Source: Siminovitchia fordii DSM 16014 = CIP 108821 (GTDB lineage: Bacteria; Bacillota; Bacilli; Bacillales; Bacillaceae_C). Taken from it: a stretch of DNA of 64,000 nt. The notes below the pieces were generated by a model. That model worked only from the letters and a program-made list of their open reading frames with translations. It was not told where the DNA came from and made no database searches. The stretch is from assembly GCF_000374565.1 (NCBI RefSeq), contig NZ_KB894690.1, forward strand, positions 62,001 through 126,000. The letters are read 5' to 3'. Below, one piece after another: positions 1 through 8,647 of the stretch (its first letter is position 1; each line of letters begins with the position of its first letter). The translations under genes and the position numbers were made by a program.

Positions 1-585
1 CTTGCCTTGGATGCATACGAGGAAGCACAAAAGGTGAACGGTAAGCGAGACTCTCGCCATTCCGTCGAGCATGTAGAAGTGATTCATCCAGATGATATTC
101 CCCGTTTTAAAGAGCTTGGTGTCACGGTTTCGATGCAGCCCGATCATTTTGCCATGTCAGAAAGAGATGTTTATTCCGCACGGATTGGCCCAGACCGGGA
201 AAAATATGTTTTTCCGATTCATACATTGCAAAAAACAGGTGCCAATTTGGCATTTGGAACGGATTTCCCGATTGATGTGCTGAATCCGCTTCTTCAAATT
301 TATCGTGCGGTAACAAGAATCGACAGCAGTGGGGATACGGTGTGGCATCCGCATGAGCGAATCACACTTGCCGAAGCGTTGAAAGCCTATACAATCGGCC
401 CCGCCTACGGTACATTCAGAGAACATGAGCTAGGTACATTAGAAGCAGGAAAGCTCGCGGATATCGTTGTTTTGGAACGTGATCTCTTTGAAATGCCTTT
501 GGAAGAAATACCCGATACAAAGGTACAGTTAACGATTGTAGATGGAAGAGTCATTTATGATCAAACTAAGGCATCTTTAAAATAA
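1..585 (+). CDS. Amidohydrolase family protein (YtcJ-like), C-terminal part; 5' end outside window
   Basis: This is the last ~195 residues of a metal-dependent amidohydrolase of the Amidohydro_3 (YtcJ-like) type, which hydrolyses C-N bonds in an unknown substrate. The frame is open from base 1. Visible family features are the SVEHVEVIHP segment, the FGTDFPID motif carrying the metal-site Asp, and a C-terminal GTLEAGKLADIVVL segment that closes the small beta domain. It is nearly identical over this stretch to the 3' part of the broken gene at 2016-3644, so the two are recent tandem copies flanking a permease. No frame disruption is visible in the portion present. Substrate unknown. Confidence 0.85.
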   Translation, partial: LALDAYEEAQKVNGKRDSRHSVEHVEVIHPDDIPRFKELGVTVSMQPDHFAMSERDVYSARIGPDREKYVFPIHTLQKTGANLAFGTDFPIDVLNPLLQIYRAVTRIDSSGDTVWHPHERITLAEALKAYTIGPAYGTFREHELGTLEAGKLADIVVLERDLFEMPLEEIPDTKVQLTIVDGRVIYDQTKASLK

Positions 586-642
586 TACCGACATTCCGGG
601 TGATAACAACAATAGAAAATTGCAGCATGGGGGAAATGACAT

Positions 643-1989
643 ATGAATGATCCAAACACACCAACCCTTAAACGCTCGCTTTCATTAAAATATGTTGTGT
701 TTTTTGGGTTGGCCTTTATGGCGCCGACAACTTTGTTTTCAACATATGGGGTTGCCGCTTATAGCACGAACGGAATGGTAGCAACCGCTTATCTCGTAGC
801 CTTAATCGTGATGTTATTTACGGCCTATAGTTATGCACAAATGGTGAAAGCCTTCCCGAATGCAGGTGCAGCCTATACATTTACGCAAAAGTCTCTAAAT
901 CCTCACATGGGTTTTCTCGTAGGTTGGACAATCATATTGGATTATGTGTTCAGTCCAATGATTAGTGCTTTATTGTTAGGAATAGCCATGAAGGCATATT
1001 TCCCTTCAATACCTATATCCATTTGGATTATTCTCTTTATCATTATAGTTACTGTTATCAATATACTTGGCATAACAGTTGCAGCGAAGTTTAATACGGC
1101 CCTTTTATTCCTGCAATTCGGGACGTTGACGTTATTCGTTGTCTTTTCAATTAAGGGGCTTCTAAATGGACAGGGTGCAGGGACACTGCTTTCCATCTTT
1201 CCGTTTATTGATTCAAATGTGGAAATGTCTGATTTCATGTCCGTGATTCCTATTTTATGCTTTTCATTTTTAGGGTTTGACGCTGTAACAACTCTGTCTG
1301 AAGAAACGAAAAACCCTCGCAGAAATCTGCCGAGAGCTATTTATCTTGTTACCATCATTGGTGGACTCTATTATATTATTGGTTCCTATTTTTTACAGCT
1401 TATTTGGCCGGAATACCAATCGTTTAATAACCCGGAAGCTGCCTATATGGAAATTGCCATGTTTATTGGTGGCAACCTTTTGACAAGTTATGTTCTTGCA
1501 GAGGGTATTATGGCTGGATTTTCATCGGCTGTTGCCTCAGGAGCAAGCGCTTCTCGTGTTTTATATGCTATGGGACGTGAAGGTGTCCTGCCCACAAAAA
1601 TATTTGGATATCTTTCACCTAAATATCGTACACCTGTCTTTAACATTATCATTATTGGAGTCATTGCTCTGAGCTCTCTATTCTTAAGTCTTACGACGGC
1701 TGTATCTCTTATCAATTTTGGTGCTTTATTTGCCTTCACCATGGTAAATATTTCGGTGATCGCTCTTTATTTCTTCCGAAAAAAACAGAGATCCGTTATG
1801 GGAACCATTCGATACTTCATTATTCCATTGATTGGTGCTTTACTAACGGGATCAATTATGGTCATGTTGGACATCCATTCGCTGATACTGGGGGGAACTT
1901 GGCTTACGCTTGGATTCTTATACCTGTTATACCTAACAAAAATGTTTAGACAACCGCCCCCGGAACTTTCTTTTGAAGAAGCAAATTAA
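643..1989 (+). CDS. APC-superfamily amino acid permease
   Basis: A 448-residue integral membrane protein with about 12 hydrophobic segments, typical of APC-superfamily amino acid/polyamine/organocation permeases. The N-terminal segment with FGLAFMAPTTLFSTYG is the expected first transmembrane helix with its substrate-binding break, and GFDAVTTLSEETKNPRRNLPRA is the usual loop after helix 6. It starts 57 bp after the upstream amidohydrolase copy and is followed after 26 bp by the second copy, so all three probably form one operon. The likely job is import of the amidohydrolase substrate or export of its product. Substrate unknown. Confidence 0.85.
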   Translation: MNDPNTPTLKRSLSLKYVVFFGLAFMAPTTLFSTYGVAAYSTNGMVATAYLVALIVMLFTAYSYAQMVKAFPNAGAAYTFTQKSLNPHMGFLVGWTIILDYVFSPMISALLLGIAMKAYFPSIPISIWIILFIIIVTVINILGITVAAKFNTALLFLQFGTLTLFVVFSIKGLLNGQGAGTLLSIFPFIDSNVEMSDFMSVIPILCFSFLGFDAVTTLSEETKNPRRNLPRAIYLVTIIGGLYYIIGSYFLQLIWPEYQSFNNPEAAYMEIAMFIGGNLLTSYVLAEGIMAGFSSAVASGASASRVLYAMGREGVLPTKIFGYLSPKYRTPVFNIIIIGVIALSSLFLSLTTAVSLINFGALFAFTMVNISVIALYFFRKKQRSVMGTIRYFIIPLIGALLTGSIMVMLDIHSLILGGTWLTLGFLYLLYLTKMFRQPPPELSFEEAN

Positions 1990-2015
1990 TCTATTATTGA
2001 GAGGATTGATGAGAA

Positions 2016-3644
2016 ATGAGTCAACAATCAGCGGATATGATACTTTCAGGAAATGCTGTTTTTACAGGGCTTTCAGATCAGCCGGAACCTGCATCCATAG
2101 CAATTAAAGATAACAAGGTCATTGCTATCGGCTCTGAAAAGGAGGTTGAACCTTATGTTGACGAGAATACGAAAATCTATCAATTTCATGACGAATTGAT
2201 TATGCCGGGATTTCATGATTTCCACCTTCATCTGATGGACGGAGCAGTGATGATGAACAGCGCCGATTTATTCCCAGCCCGTTCAGAACAGGAAGCTTTA
2301 GAGATCATTCGTGAATTTGCAGAATCACGGCCAGAAGCACCTTGGATCATCGGCTCTACATGGGATGCGGGGTATTGGGATACTCAGCAATTACCTTCAC
2401 GTCATTCATTGGATCGTGTACTTCCGGACCGCCCTGCACTTATGTATCATGCAGAAGGCCATTATGCATGGGTCAATTCGAAAGCGCTGGAGATTGCCAA
2501 TATCACCCGCCATACGGAAGAACCTCCGTACGGAATGATTGGAAAAGATGAAAACGGCGAGCCCAATGGTATTTTATAAGAAGGCGCGATGGATAAGATT
2601 ATCCGGCATGCGTATGATTTCACGCATGAAAAAAAGCAAGAGCTCTTTAGGGATTTCTCCGCCCATGCTGCAAGTTTGGGGATTACCTCTGTCCATGATT
2701 TGTTTGCGACAGAAGCAATGGAAATGCTATACGATTATGAGCTTTTCAAGGAATTTGAAGATAATAATGAATTGATGACGCGGGTTCATGTATGGCCTGC
2801 ATTAAACGGCGATCTGGAACGCGCCAAAAAGTTACGGGATACGTATCAATCGGATAAACTCCGGATGTCAGGTCTTAAGCAGTTTATCGATGGAGTCATT
2901 ACCGCTCGAACGGCTTACTTGCTCGAACCTTATGCGGATCAACCGGAAACATGCGGTGAGACATCATTCCCCGCAGAGATCATTAAAAAATGGGTGGTTG
3001 ATGCTGATAAAGATGGCTTCAGCATTCGCTTTCATGCCATTGGGGACGGAGCGATCCGCCTTGCGCTGGATGCATACGAAGAAGCACAAAAGGCCAACGG
3101 CAAGCGAGATTCCCGGCATTCCGTCGAGCATGTAGAAGTGATCCATCCTGACGATATTCACCGTTTCAAGGAGCTTGGCGTTACGGTTTCGATGCAGCCC
3201 GATCATTTTGCCATGTCAGAACGGGGTGTTTACACTGAGCGGATTGGACTTGAACGGGAGAAATATGTTTTCCCGATACGCACATTACAAGAAACCGGGG
3301 CAAATCTGGCCTTTGGAACGGATTTTCCCATCGATGTATTAAGTCCGCTACTTCAAATTTATCGTGCAGTATCAAGGATTGACAGTAGTGGAGAGACAGT
3401 ATGGCATCCACATGAACGGATTACTCTGGCCGATGCTCTGAAAGCTTATACAGCCGGTCCCGCCTATGGTGTGTTCAGGGAGCAGGAACTAGGTACATTG
3501 GAAGTGGGAAAGCTTGCGGATATTGCTGTTTTGGACAGGAATCTTTTTAATATCCCCGTGGAAGAAATACCGGATGCAAAGGTTGAATTGACCATTTTTG
3601 ACGGGAAAGTTGTTTTTTCCAATACAGACGTTGTTAATAAATAA
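2016..3644 (+). pseudogene. Amidohydrolase (YtcJ-like), interrupted by an in-frame TAA
   Basis: Second copy of the amidohydrolase. One reading frame runs from 2016 to 3644 (about 542 codons, normal for the family) but holds a TAA at 2577-2579, between NGEPNGIL and EGAMDKIIRHAY. Both halves lie in the same frame, so this is a nonsense substitution and not a frameshift. The N-terminal half has the metal-binding GFHDFHLHLMDG motif (H-x-H). The C-terminal half has SVEHVEVIHP and FGTDFPID. Re-initiation at ATG 2589 is conceivable, but the fragment would lack the H-x-H. Reading it as a pseudogene assumes the base call is right. The 3' part is a near copy of the gene at 1-585. Confidence 0.85.
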
Positions 3645-3990
3645 ACTGACTTAATTCTCTGGGGCAAAGATTGTTCGAGATGTCTCAAATCCCAGAAATA
3701 TCGCTTGAATAAGATCATTCTGTTCTAAGAATTTTGGAAGTAAAGAAAAATATGCAGGATCTGCTTTGGAAGGAAGGAGCATCATTTTAAAGGGACCCAC
3801 ACCTGACTTCCTTTCTCCAAAGTAAAATCGGGGTGAGGAGCTCACAATCAGTCGTTCCGTTGGTTCTCATGAGGGTCCTGGGAGCGGTCTGCACGGATTT
3901 GGGATTGGAGACATAACTCCTATTTACTTAAAGTGGGGATGCGTCACTTGTTTCAAGGGGGAGTCGAGCCCCCGTAAATGACTAACAGTA

Positions 3991-4032
3991 GGCGGTAGGA
4001 AAACGAACTGTTTTCCTACCGCCCTATTTTAT
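3991..4032 (+). terminator. Strong intrinsic terminator
   Basis: A perfect 14-bp stem (GGCGGTAGGAAAAC at 3991-4004 against its complement at 4010-4023) with a 5-base loop is followed by a T-rich run (CTATTTTATTTTT). It probably ends transcription of the amidohydrolase/permease unit. Confidence 0.85.
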
Positions 4033-4041
4033 TTTTAGAGA

Positions 4042-4071
4042 AGCCCCTCTTTTTTCATTGCAAGAGGGGCT
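4042..4071. terminator. Second hairpin, terminator-like
   Basis: A 10-bp perfect stem (AGCCCCTCTT / AAGAGGGGCT) with a 10-base loop lies just after the first terminator. No T-run follows on the plus strand, so its function is uncertain; it could serve a lost minus-strand gene. Confidence 0.45.
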
Positions 4072-4716
4072 ATGTCTATGGCCTATATATCTTCAAGATC
4101 GATTTTGAAAGGTTCCAGATGACTCGCCCGATGCTGTAAATACTGGCAATAGCCAGATAAATAGTGTTCCACATCGTCTATCCTCATACTGGTTTCATCA
4201 TATAACGTTAAGCCTGTAACTTCATTAAAATAGATTATAATATAGTTAAGATTTTTATTGGATGCACGGCATGTCCATCTTGCTATGACAGTTTAAAGGT
4301 ATAAGAGATACAAAATTAAAGTGAAATACATGTCAGCTTTTATTCAATAATAAGTGAAAGCATGGGAAATGAAGACGGACATATATCCAATGAATTGTAA
4401 GATCAAAAGGAGGGGTGGTAATATTAGATTTTGAATAGGCTCGATAAACCAAACAGCGCCCTGTTATAATTTTTTCAAGGTGAATAGGATCAGATGAATG
4501 TAATCACTGATTACCTGACACCCGGTAACTTAAGAGCCGATTCAATGTTGTCAAAGAATGGTGGAAAGTTTGTTAATTCATTCTTTGACTTATATTTATA
4601 TTATTTCAGTCCATGGCCGGAAAAGTTTAGTGTTTTACATAAGCTGGACCTGAAAAATATTGCACATGGACAATAACCAATTTTAGCTGAAAAACGCAAT
4701 CATAGGAGTGAACCGG

Positions 4717-5433
4717 ATGACTCAAGATGTAGAGCAGATGATTGTAGATGATTTAATGAAAGCGATCATGCAGGATAAATTCAAGCCGAATGAACGGCTG
4801 CCTTCTGAAAACGATTTGGCGAATGATTACAGAGTGCCACGTATTAAGGTCAGGAATGCTCTTCAGAAGCTGGAGGAGATGGGATATATTTACTCGCAGC
4901 AAGGGAAAGGCCGCTTTTTGAAAGACAGTCAGCAGCAGATTGAGCTTCATTTGACAGGCAGTAAAAGTTTTACAGAAAAAATGCTGAGTTCCGGTTATCC
5001 TCTTAAGACAAAAAATGTAAGCTGTGAAAAAATTGCCTATCATCCACGAATCTATTCTGCTTTGCAAGTGACCGAGAGTGATGAGGTATTTAAAATATCC
5101 CGATTGCGTTTAATTGAAGAAAAGCCCGTTGCGCTGCATAGCTCGTATGTAGCCAAGTCGACTTTTCCGAATATAGAGCAGGACGGTGCGCAGTTGCGTT
5201 CCATGTTCGCGTATTACCGACAAATGGGATATATGGAGTTTACAAGCAGCGCCAGCCATTTGAGTATTTCCTTTCCAACAAGCGAAGAACGATCAATGCT
5301 TGAATGCACCGCATTGGTACCGCTGTTGATTGTGGAAAGCAATTGTATTGCCGAACCGCAAAATAAAGTTTTAGAGTATACGAAAATCATATATCGAAGC
5401 GATTCCTTCAGGTATGCCATTACACCAAAATAG
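4717..5433 (+). CDS. GntR-family transcriptional regulator with UTRA domain (PhnF-like)
   Basis: About 238 residues. The N-terminus is a GntR winged helix (RLPSENDLANDYRVPRIKVRNALQKLEEMGYIYSQQGKGRF, residues ~25-65). The rest fits a UTRA ligand-binding domain (SGYPLKTKNVSC; SRLRLIEEKPVALHSSYV). ATG 4717 is preferred over GTG 4708 because AGGAG at 4704-4708 sits 8 nt before it. The gene lies directly upstream of the phosphonate operon, in the position of phnF, so it is probably its local repressor, responding to a phosphonate or C-P lyase intermediate. It has its own terminator (5443-5479), so the phn operon has a separate promoter. Confidence 0.85.
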   Translation: MTQDVEQMIVDDLMKAIMQDKFKPNERLPSENDLANDYRVPRIKVRNALQKLEEMGYIYSQQGKGRFLKDSQQQIELHLTGSKSFTEKMLSSGYPLKTKNVSCEKIAYHPRIYSALQVTESDEVFKISRLRLIEEKPVALHSSYVAKSTFPNIEQDGAQLRSMFAYYRQMGYMEFTSSASHLSISFPTSEERSMLECTALVPLLIVESNCIAEPQNKVLEYTKIIYRSDSFRYAITPK

Positions 5434-5442
5434 AATTCAACT

Positions 5443-5479
5443 AAGCTGTTCCATAGATCTTATGTGGAGCGGCTTTTTT
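5443..5479 (+). terminator. Intrinsic terminator after the GntR gene
   Basis: An 11-bp stem with two G-U pairs (AAGCTGTTCCA at 5443-5453 with TGGAGCGGCTT at 5465-5475) is followed by TTTTTT. It separates the regulator transcript from the phn promoter. Confidence 0.75.
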
Positions 5480-5556
5480 GATTTAATTCTCCCCGAACCG
5501 GCCGTTTTCTCCTGAACCTTTCAATTCGATTAATCCATATTATTCCAATTAATATC

Positions 5557-5611
5557 TTTACAATATCTTTATAAACCCTTTACACTGGCTTACTTGGCAA
5601 CATGTTACGAT
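5557..5611 (+). promoter_or_regulatory. PhoP-type box and promoter of the phn operon
   Basis: Four hexamers at exact 11-bp spacing read TTTACA (5557), TTTATA (5568), TTTACA (5579) and TTACTT (5590). This matches the known Bacillus PhoP recognition pattern TT(A/T/C)A(C/T)A repeated with about 5-nt spacers. An extended -10-like TGTTACGAT follows at 5603-5611, placing the repeats at roughly -61 to -23, the usual position for PhoP activation. There is no good independent -35. The AACATGTT palindrome around 5600-5607 overlaps the -10 and could be where the upstream GntR protein binds (inference). Confidence 0.75.
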
Positions 5612-5634
5612 CGGTTTGTGGGGAGGTGAGATTC

Positions 5635-6057
5635 ATGAAAAGGAATAGGAGAATGCGCATTTTAATAGAAGGATCCCGGGATATACCAAAGAAACTGGCG
5701 CAGGAAATAGAAAATAACCATTCCCTTGAAATCATCATGAAGCCACAGGGAGCATTAACAATGATCAAGATGAGGGAGACGGCGAAAAAAACGTTGTTCT
5801 ACCTAGGGGAAGTTTTAGTGACTGAATGCAAAGTGAAAGTGAAAGATCAAGTCGGCATTGGCATTGTAATTGGAATGGAAGAAGATCTTGCCTATCAGCT
5901 CGCTGTGATTGATGCGGCATTTAAAGCCGACTTAAGCGAATTAAATAAATGGATTCAATTATTAGAAGAGGAAGAGAGACGTATTGAAGCATCAAAGAGG
6001 TTAGATGCGGCAGTTATTCAAAAGACGAAAGTGAACTTTGAAACGATGGATGTTTAG
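5635..6057 (+). CDS. phnG: Phosphonate C-P lyase subunit PhnG
   Basis: 140 residues, close to the usual ~150 for PhnG, a core subunit of the C-P lyase complex PhnGHIJ that helps couple phosphonate to ribose. Diagnostic stretch: MIKMRETAKKTLFYLGEVLVTEC, followed by GIGIVIG and a DAAFKADL segment. ATG 5635 is chosen because GGGAGGTGA (5621-5629) sits 5 nt upstream; an in-frame ATG at 5602 lies inside the promoter -10. First gene of a 13-gene operon. Confidence 0.92.
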   Translation: MKRNRRMRILIEGSRDIPKKLAQEIENNHSLEIIMKPQGALTMIKMRETAKKTLFYLGEVLVTECKVKVKDQVGIGIVIGMEEDLAYQLAVIDAAFKADLSELNKWIQLLEEEERRIEASKRLDAAVIQKTKVNFETMDV

Positions 6058-6075
6058 TCATAAAGGGGTGAAAAA

Positions 6076-6666
6076 ATGGCGATTGATTTAGTACATGATA
6101 TTCAAAAAGGATTTCGGACAATCCTTCATTGTATGTCAAGACCCGGAACGATTAAAAGTATGGAAGGTCTTACTGGAGAACTCTCCGCTTCTTCAGAGGG
6201 ACTTCCGGCAACTTTTATTACTGCCTTAACATTGCTTGACCGGGAAGCCTCCTTTGCTCTTGTTGGTGAACAGACTAATAAGCTTGGAGAGCAAATAGCC
6301 GCTTATACAATGTCTGTTCAGGAAAAGTTATCAGCCGCAGACTACGTATTTATCACGAAACAAGCAACGAAGGAACAGGTTATAAACGTTTTTCAAGAGG
6401 TGAAAACCGGAACTCTCCCAAATCCGCAGCAATCTGCAACCATTATTTTGGAGACAGCATTTAGCGATGAGGGAGAACTGATTTTGGAAGGGCCAGGAAT
6501 CAAAACGACAGCAGAACTTTCAATTGCAAATTCTAAAGAATGGCTTGAAGAAAGACGGAAAGCAAACAAGGAGTATCCGTTGGGTGTCGACATGATTCTC
6601 GTAGATGAACGGTCTAATGTTGTTTGCATACCGAGAACAACGGTCATTAAGATGTGTGGGGTGTGA
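6076..6666 (+). CDS. phnH: Phosphonate C-P lyase subunit PhnH
   Basis: 196 residues, normal for PhnH, a structural core subunit of the C-P lyase complex. Family features are the N-terminal FRTILHCMSRPGTIKSMEG and the C-terminal YPLGVDMILVDERSNVVCIPRTT. AAAGGGGTGA precedes the start. It begins 18 bp after phnG and ends 3 bp before phnI, consistent with translational coupling. Confidence 0.92.
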   Translation: MAIDLVHDIQKGFRTILHCMSRPGTIKSMEGLTGELSASSEGLPATFITALTLLDREASFALVGEQTNKLGEQIAAYTMSVQEKLSAADYVFITKQATKEQVINVFQEVKTGTLPNPQQSATIILETAFSDEGELILEGPGIKTTAELSIANSKEWLEERRKANKEYPLGVDMILVDERSNVVCIPRTTVIKMCGV

Positions 6667-6669
6667 CGG

Positions 6670-7785
6670 ATGGCTTATGTAGCAGTAAAAGGTGGGACGG
6701 AAGCGATTGAAGAGTCCATTAAACGGTTGACATTTGAACGGATTCGATTAGAGGAAGTGCTGGAAATCAAGGCGATCATGGCTGGCATGCGTGGAATGAT
6801 TGATCAAGTGATGTCGGAGAGCAGCCTGTATTCTGAACTGTTGGCCGCTCTGGCAATCAAACAATCAGAAGGAAATATGGAAGAGGCGGTTTTCCTGTTG
6901 CGAGCCCATCGTTCCACATTGCCAAGAAACTATTATACCCGGGTGATTGAGACTGACAAAATGTTTGTTGAACGAAGAATTTCAGCCAGTTTCAAGGATA
7001 TTCCGGGGGGACAGATTTTAGGGGCCACCTATGATTATACGCACAGGCTAATGGACTTCGACCTGCTTTCTGAGACGAAGGAAGCGGTACAGGACTGGCT
7101 TCGTGAATACATGGAAGAAAATGTACAGATGAGCCACCATTCCAGTCTGGAAGATTTGCCCAAGGTTGTGGATTATCTGCGCAAGGAGAAGTTGTTCCCG
7201 TTTTATGAAGAGAATGATACGGAGCCGCTTGATGTAACGAAGCGCAGCGTCCAGTTTCCGACAACACGCAGTGAGAGGCTGCAAATTTTAACCAGAGGCC
7301 AGACAGGGGCTGTCACTTCCCTGGGGTATGCTGCAATAAGGGGGTATGGTGCAGTGCACCCGACAGTCGGAGAGTTGCGTGTAGGAATGCTTCCATTGAC
7401 TATCAGCGATCCAGCCGACCAAACAAATGATGAAGAGAATGATTATTATATAGGTCAAATAAAAGTGACAGAAGTGGAATCATTTATCCCGATTACCACC
7501 AAAAATGAAAAAAACGAAGAAGAGATTGAATTCGAGATCGGTTATGGCATTTGCTATGGCCAGAATGAAACAAAGGCGATTGCGATGAGCATTCTGGATC
7601 AAGCGCTGGAGCATGGCAAGAAAGACTATCCGACGCATGATGAGGAATTCATCCTTCTGCACATTGATTCGGTTGAATCAAGTGGATTCATTTCTCATTT
7701 AAAGCTGCCGCATTACGTGACATTCCAGTCGAAATTGGACAGCGTGAGGAAAATCAAACAAGGGGCTGAACAACATGGAAAATAA
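6670..7785 (+). CDS. phnI: Phosphonate C-P lyase subunit PhnI
   Basis: 371 residues, the usual PhnI length. With PhnG, PhnH and PhnL this subunit replaces the adenine of ATP with the phosphonate, giving a ribose-1-phosphonate 5'-triphosphate (known for the family). Recognised by the N-terminal MAYVAVKGGTEAIEES, the central FPTTRSERLQILTRGQTGAV and GYAAIRGYGAVHPTVGELRVG. It overlaps phnJ by 11 bp (7775-7785), so the two are translationally coupled. Confidence 0.94.
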   Translation: MAYVAVKGGTEAIEESIKRLTFERIRLEEVLEIKAIMAGMRGMIDQVMSESSLYSELLAALAIKQSEGNMEEAVFLLRAHRSTLPRNYYTRVIETDKMFVERRISASFKDIPGGQILGATYDYTHRLMDFDLLSETKEAVQDWLREYMEENVQMSHHSSLEDLPKVVDYLRKEKLFPFYEENDTEPLDVTKRSVQFPTTRSERLQILTRGQTGAVTSLGYAAIRGYGAVHPTVGELRVGMLPLTISDPADQTNDEENDYYIGQIKVTEVESFIPITTKNEKNEEEIEFEIGYGICYGQNETKAIAMSILDQALEHGKKDYPTHDEEFILLHIDSVESSGFISHLKLPHYVTFQSKLDSVRKIKQGAEQHGK

Positions 7786-8647
7786 ACCCCACTTTGCTCT
7801 GCTGGATGAAGGGTCGAAAAAAGAGATTCGAAGGGCGATCTTGAAAGCAGTAGCCATTCCGGGATATCAAGTTCCATTTGCATCAAGGGAAATGCCGATT
7901 GCTCGTGGTTGGGGCACCGGAGGATTACAAATCACCCTCTCCATTATCGGAAAGGAAGATGTGTTAAAAGTCATTGACCAAGGGGCTGACGAATCGGTCA
8001 ATGCGGTAAACATTAAAAAACTTGTCAATCGGACGACCGGGATTAAAACCACTACAGAAACCAGAGACGCGACAATTATTCAATCGAGGCACAGAATACC
8101 AGAAGTGCCTTTGACAGAGAATCAGATGCTTGTGCTACAAGTCCCCATTCCTGAACCGCTACGCTGGGTTGAACCAAGTGAATGGAAGACGAAACAATTA
8201 CATGCCGAGAATGAATACAGCGGTGCCTGGCTTATGCTGTTCGAACAGATTATGAAATATGGAAAAACAGCAACAAATGCGGATCATCCGGTGCTTGTCC
8301 ATAATCGATATGTGATGGCGCCGAGTCCCATTCCCCGCTTCGATAACATCAAGATGAACCAATCCGAGTCTTTAATCCTTCTGGGGGCGGGGCGAGAGAA
8401 AAAGATTTATGCTGTACCTCCATATACGAAGGTAGTCTCGCTGGCTTTTGAAGATCATGCGATGGAAGTGGAATCATTTGAAGGGAAACATTGTCATTTG
8501 TGTCATTCAACCAATGTGTTTTTGGATGAATTAGTTCATCCCGAAACCAACGAGACATATTATCAATGCAATGATACGAGCTATTGTCTCGCCACATTGA
8601 ACAAAAAAGCACAGAAAGCTGAGGTGACGGTTGAAAATGCAAGATAA
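7775..8647 (+). CDS. phnJ: Alpha-D-ribose 1-methylphosphonate 5-phosphate C-P lyase PhnJ
   Basis: 290 residues. PhnJ is the radical-SAM enzyme that breaks the carbon-phosphorus bond. The four key cysteines are present with the spacing known from the E. coli enzyme: C-x2-C-x21-C-x5-C at about residues 240, 243, 265 and 271. Three should hold the 4Fe-4S cluster and the last is the catalytic thiol. RGWGTGGLQITLSIIG and YAVPPYTKVVSLAFEDH are further family signatures. Intact catalytic residues indicate a working lyase. Its end overlaps the phnK start by 11 bp. Confidence 0.95.
   Translation: MENKPHFALLDEGSKKEIRRAILKAVAIPGYQVPFASREMPIARGWGTGGLQITLSIIGKEDVLKVIDQGADESVNAVNIKKLVNRTTGIKTTTETRDATIIQSRHRIPEVPLTENQMLVLQVPIPEPLRWVEPSEWKTKQLHAENEYSGAWLMLFEQIMKYGKTATNADHPVLVHNRYVMAPSPIPRFDNIKMNQSESLILLGAGREKKIYAVPPYTKVVSLAFEDHAMEVESFEGKHCHLCHSTNVFLDELVHPETNETYYQCNDTSYCLATLNKKAQKAEVTVENAR

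Larger units (their letters stand above)
3645..4716. other. 1.07-kb intergenic region with hairpins and possible gene debris
   Basis: No convincing intact gene lies here. Two hairpins at 3991-4023 and 4042-4071 are listed separately. On the minus strand an open frame without a good start runs from about 4295 to a stop at 4083-4085 and reads like a protein C-terminus (ends HLEPFKIDLEDI); it may be gene debris. Another minus-strand frame (3651-3845) has no recognisable family. A TGTTATAAT extended -10 element at 4462-4470 has no good -35. The 60-codon frame at 4494-4676 has no ribosome binding site and is not believed. Confidence 0.5.

Noticed and set aside
3651-3845. Minus-strand open frame (64 codons) after the broken amidohydrolase
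   Set aside because: No recognisable family and no convincing ribosome site; it could be debris but cannot be supported as a gene.
3840-3990. Possible structured RNA or gene tail just upstream of the strong terminator
   Set aside because: The segment has GC-rich patches, but no known riboswitch core, SECIS or intron domain V could be recognised.
4083-4295. Minus-strand frame without a start codon, ending in a protein-like tail
   Set aside because: Suggestive of an old gene remnant, but no family and no start; recorded only in the intergenic entry.
4494-4676. 60-codon open frame upstream of the GntR gene
   Set aside because: No ribosome binding site, no domain, and unusual composition for the neighbourhood; most likely chance within the leader region.
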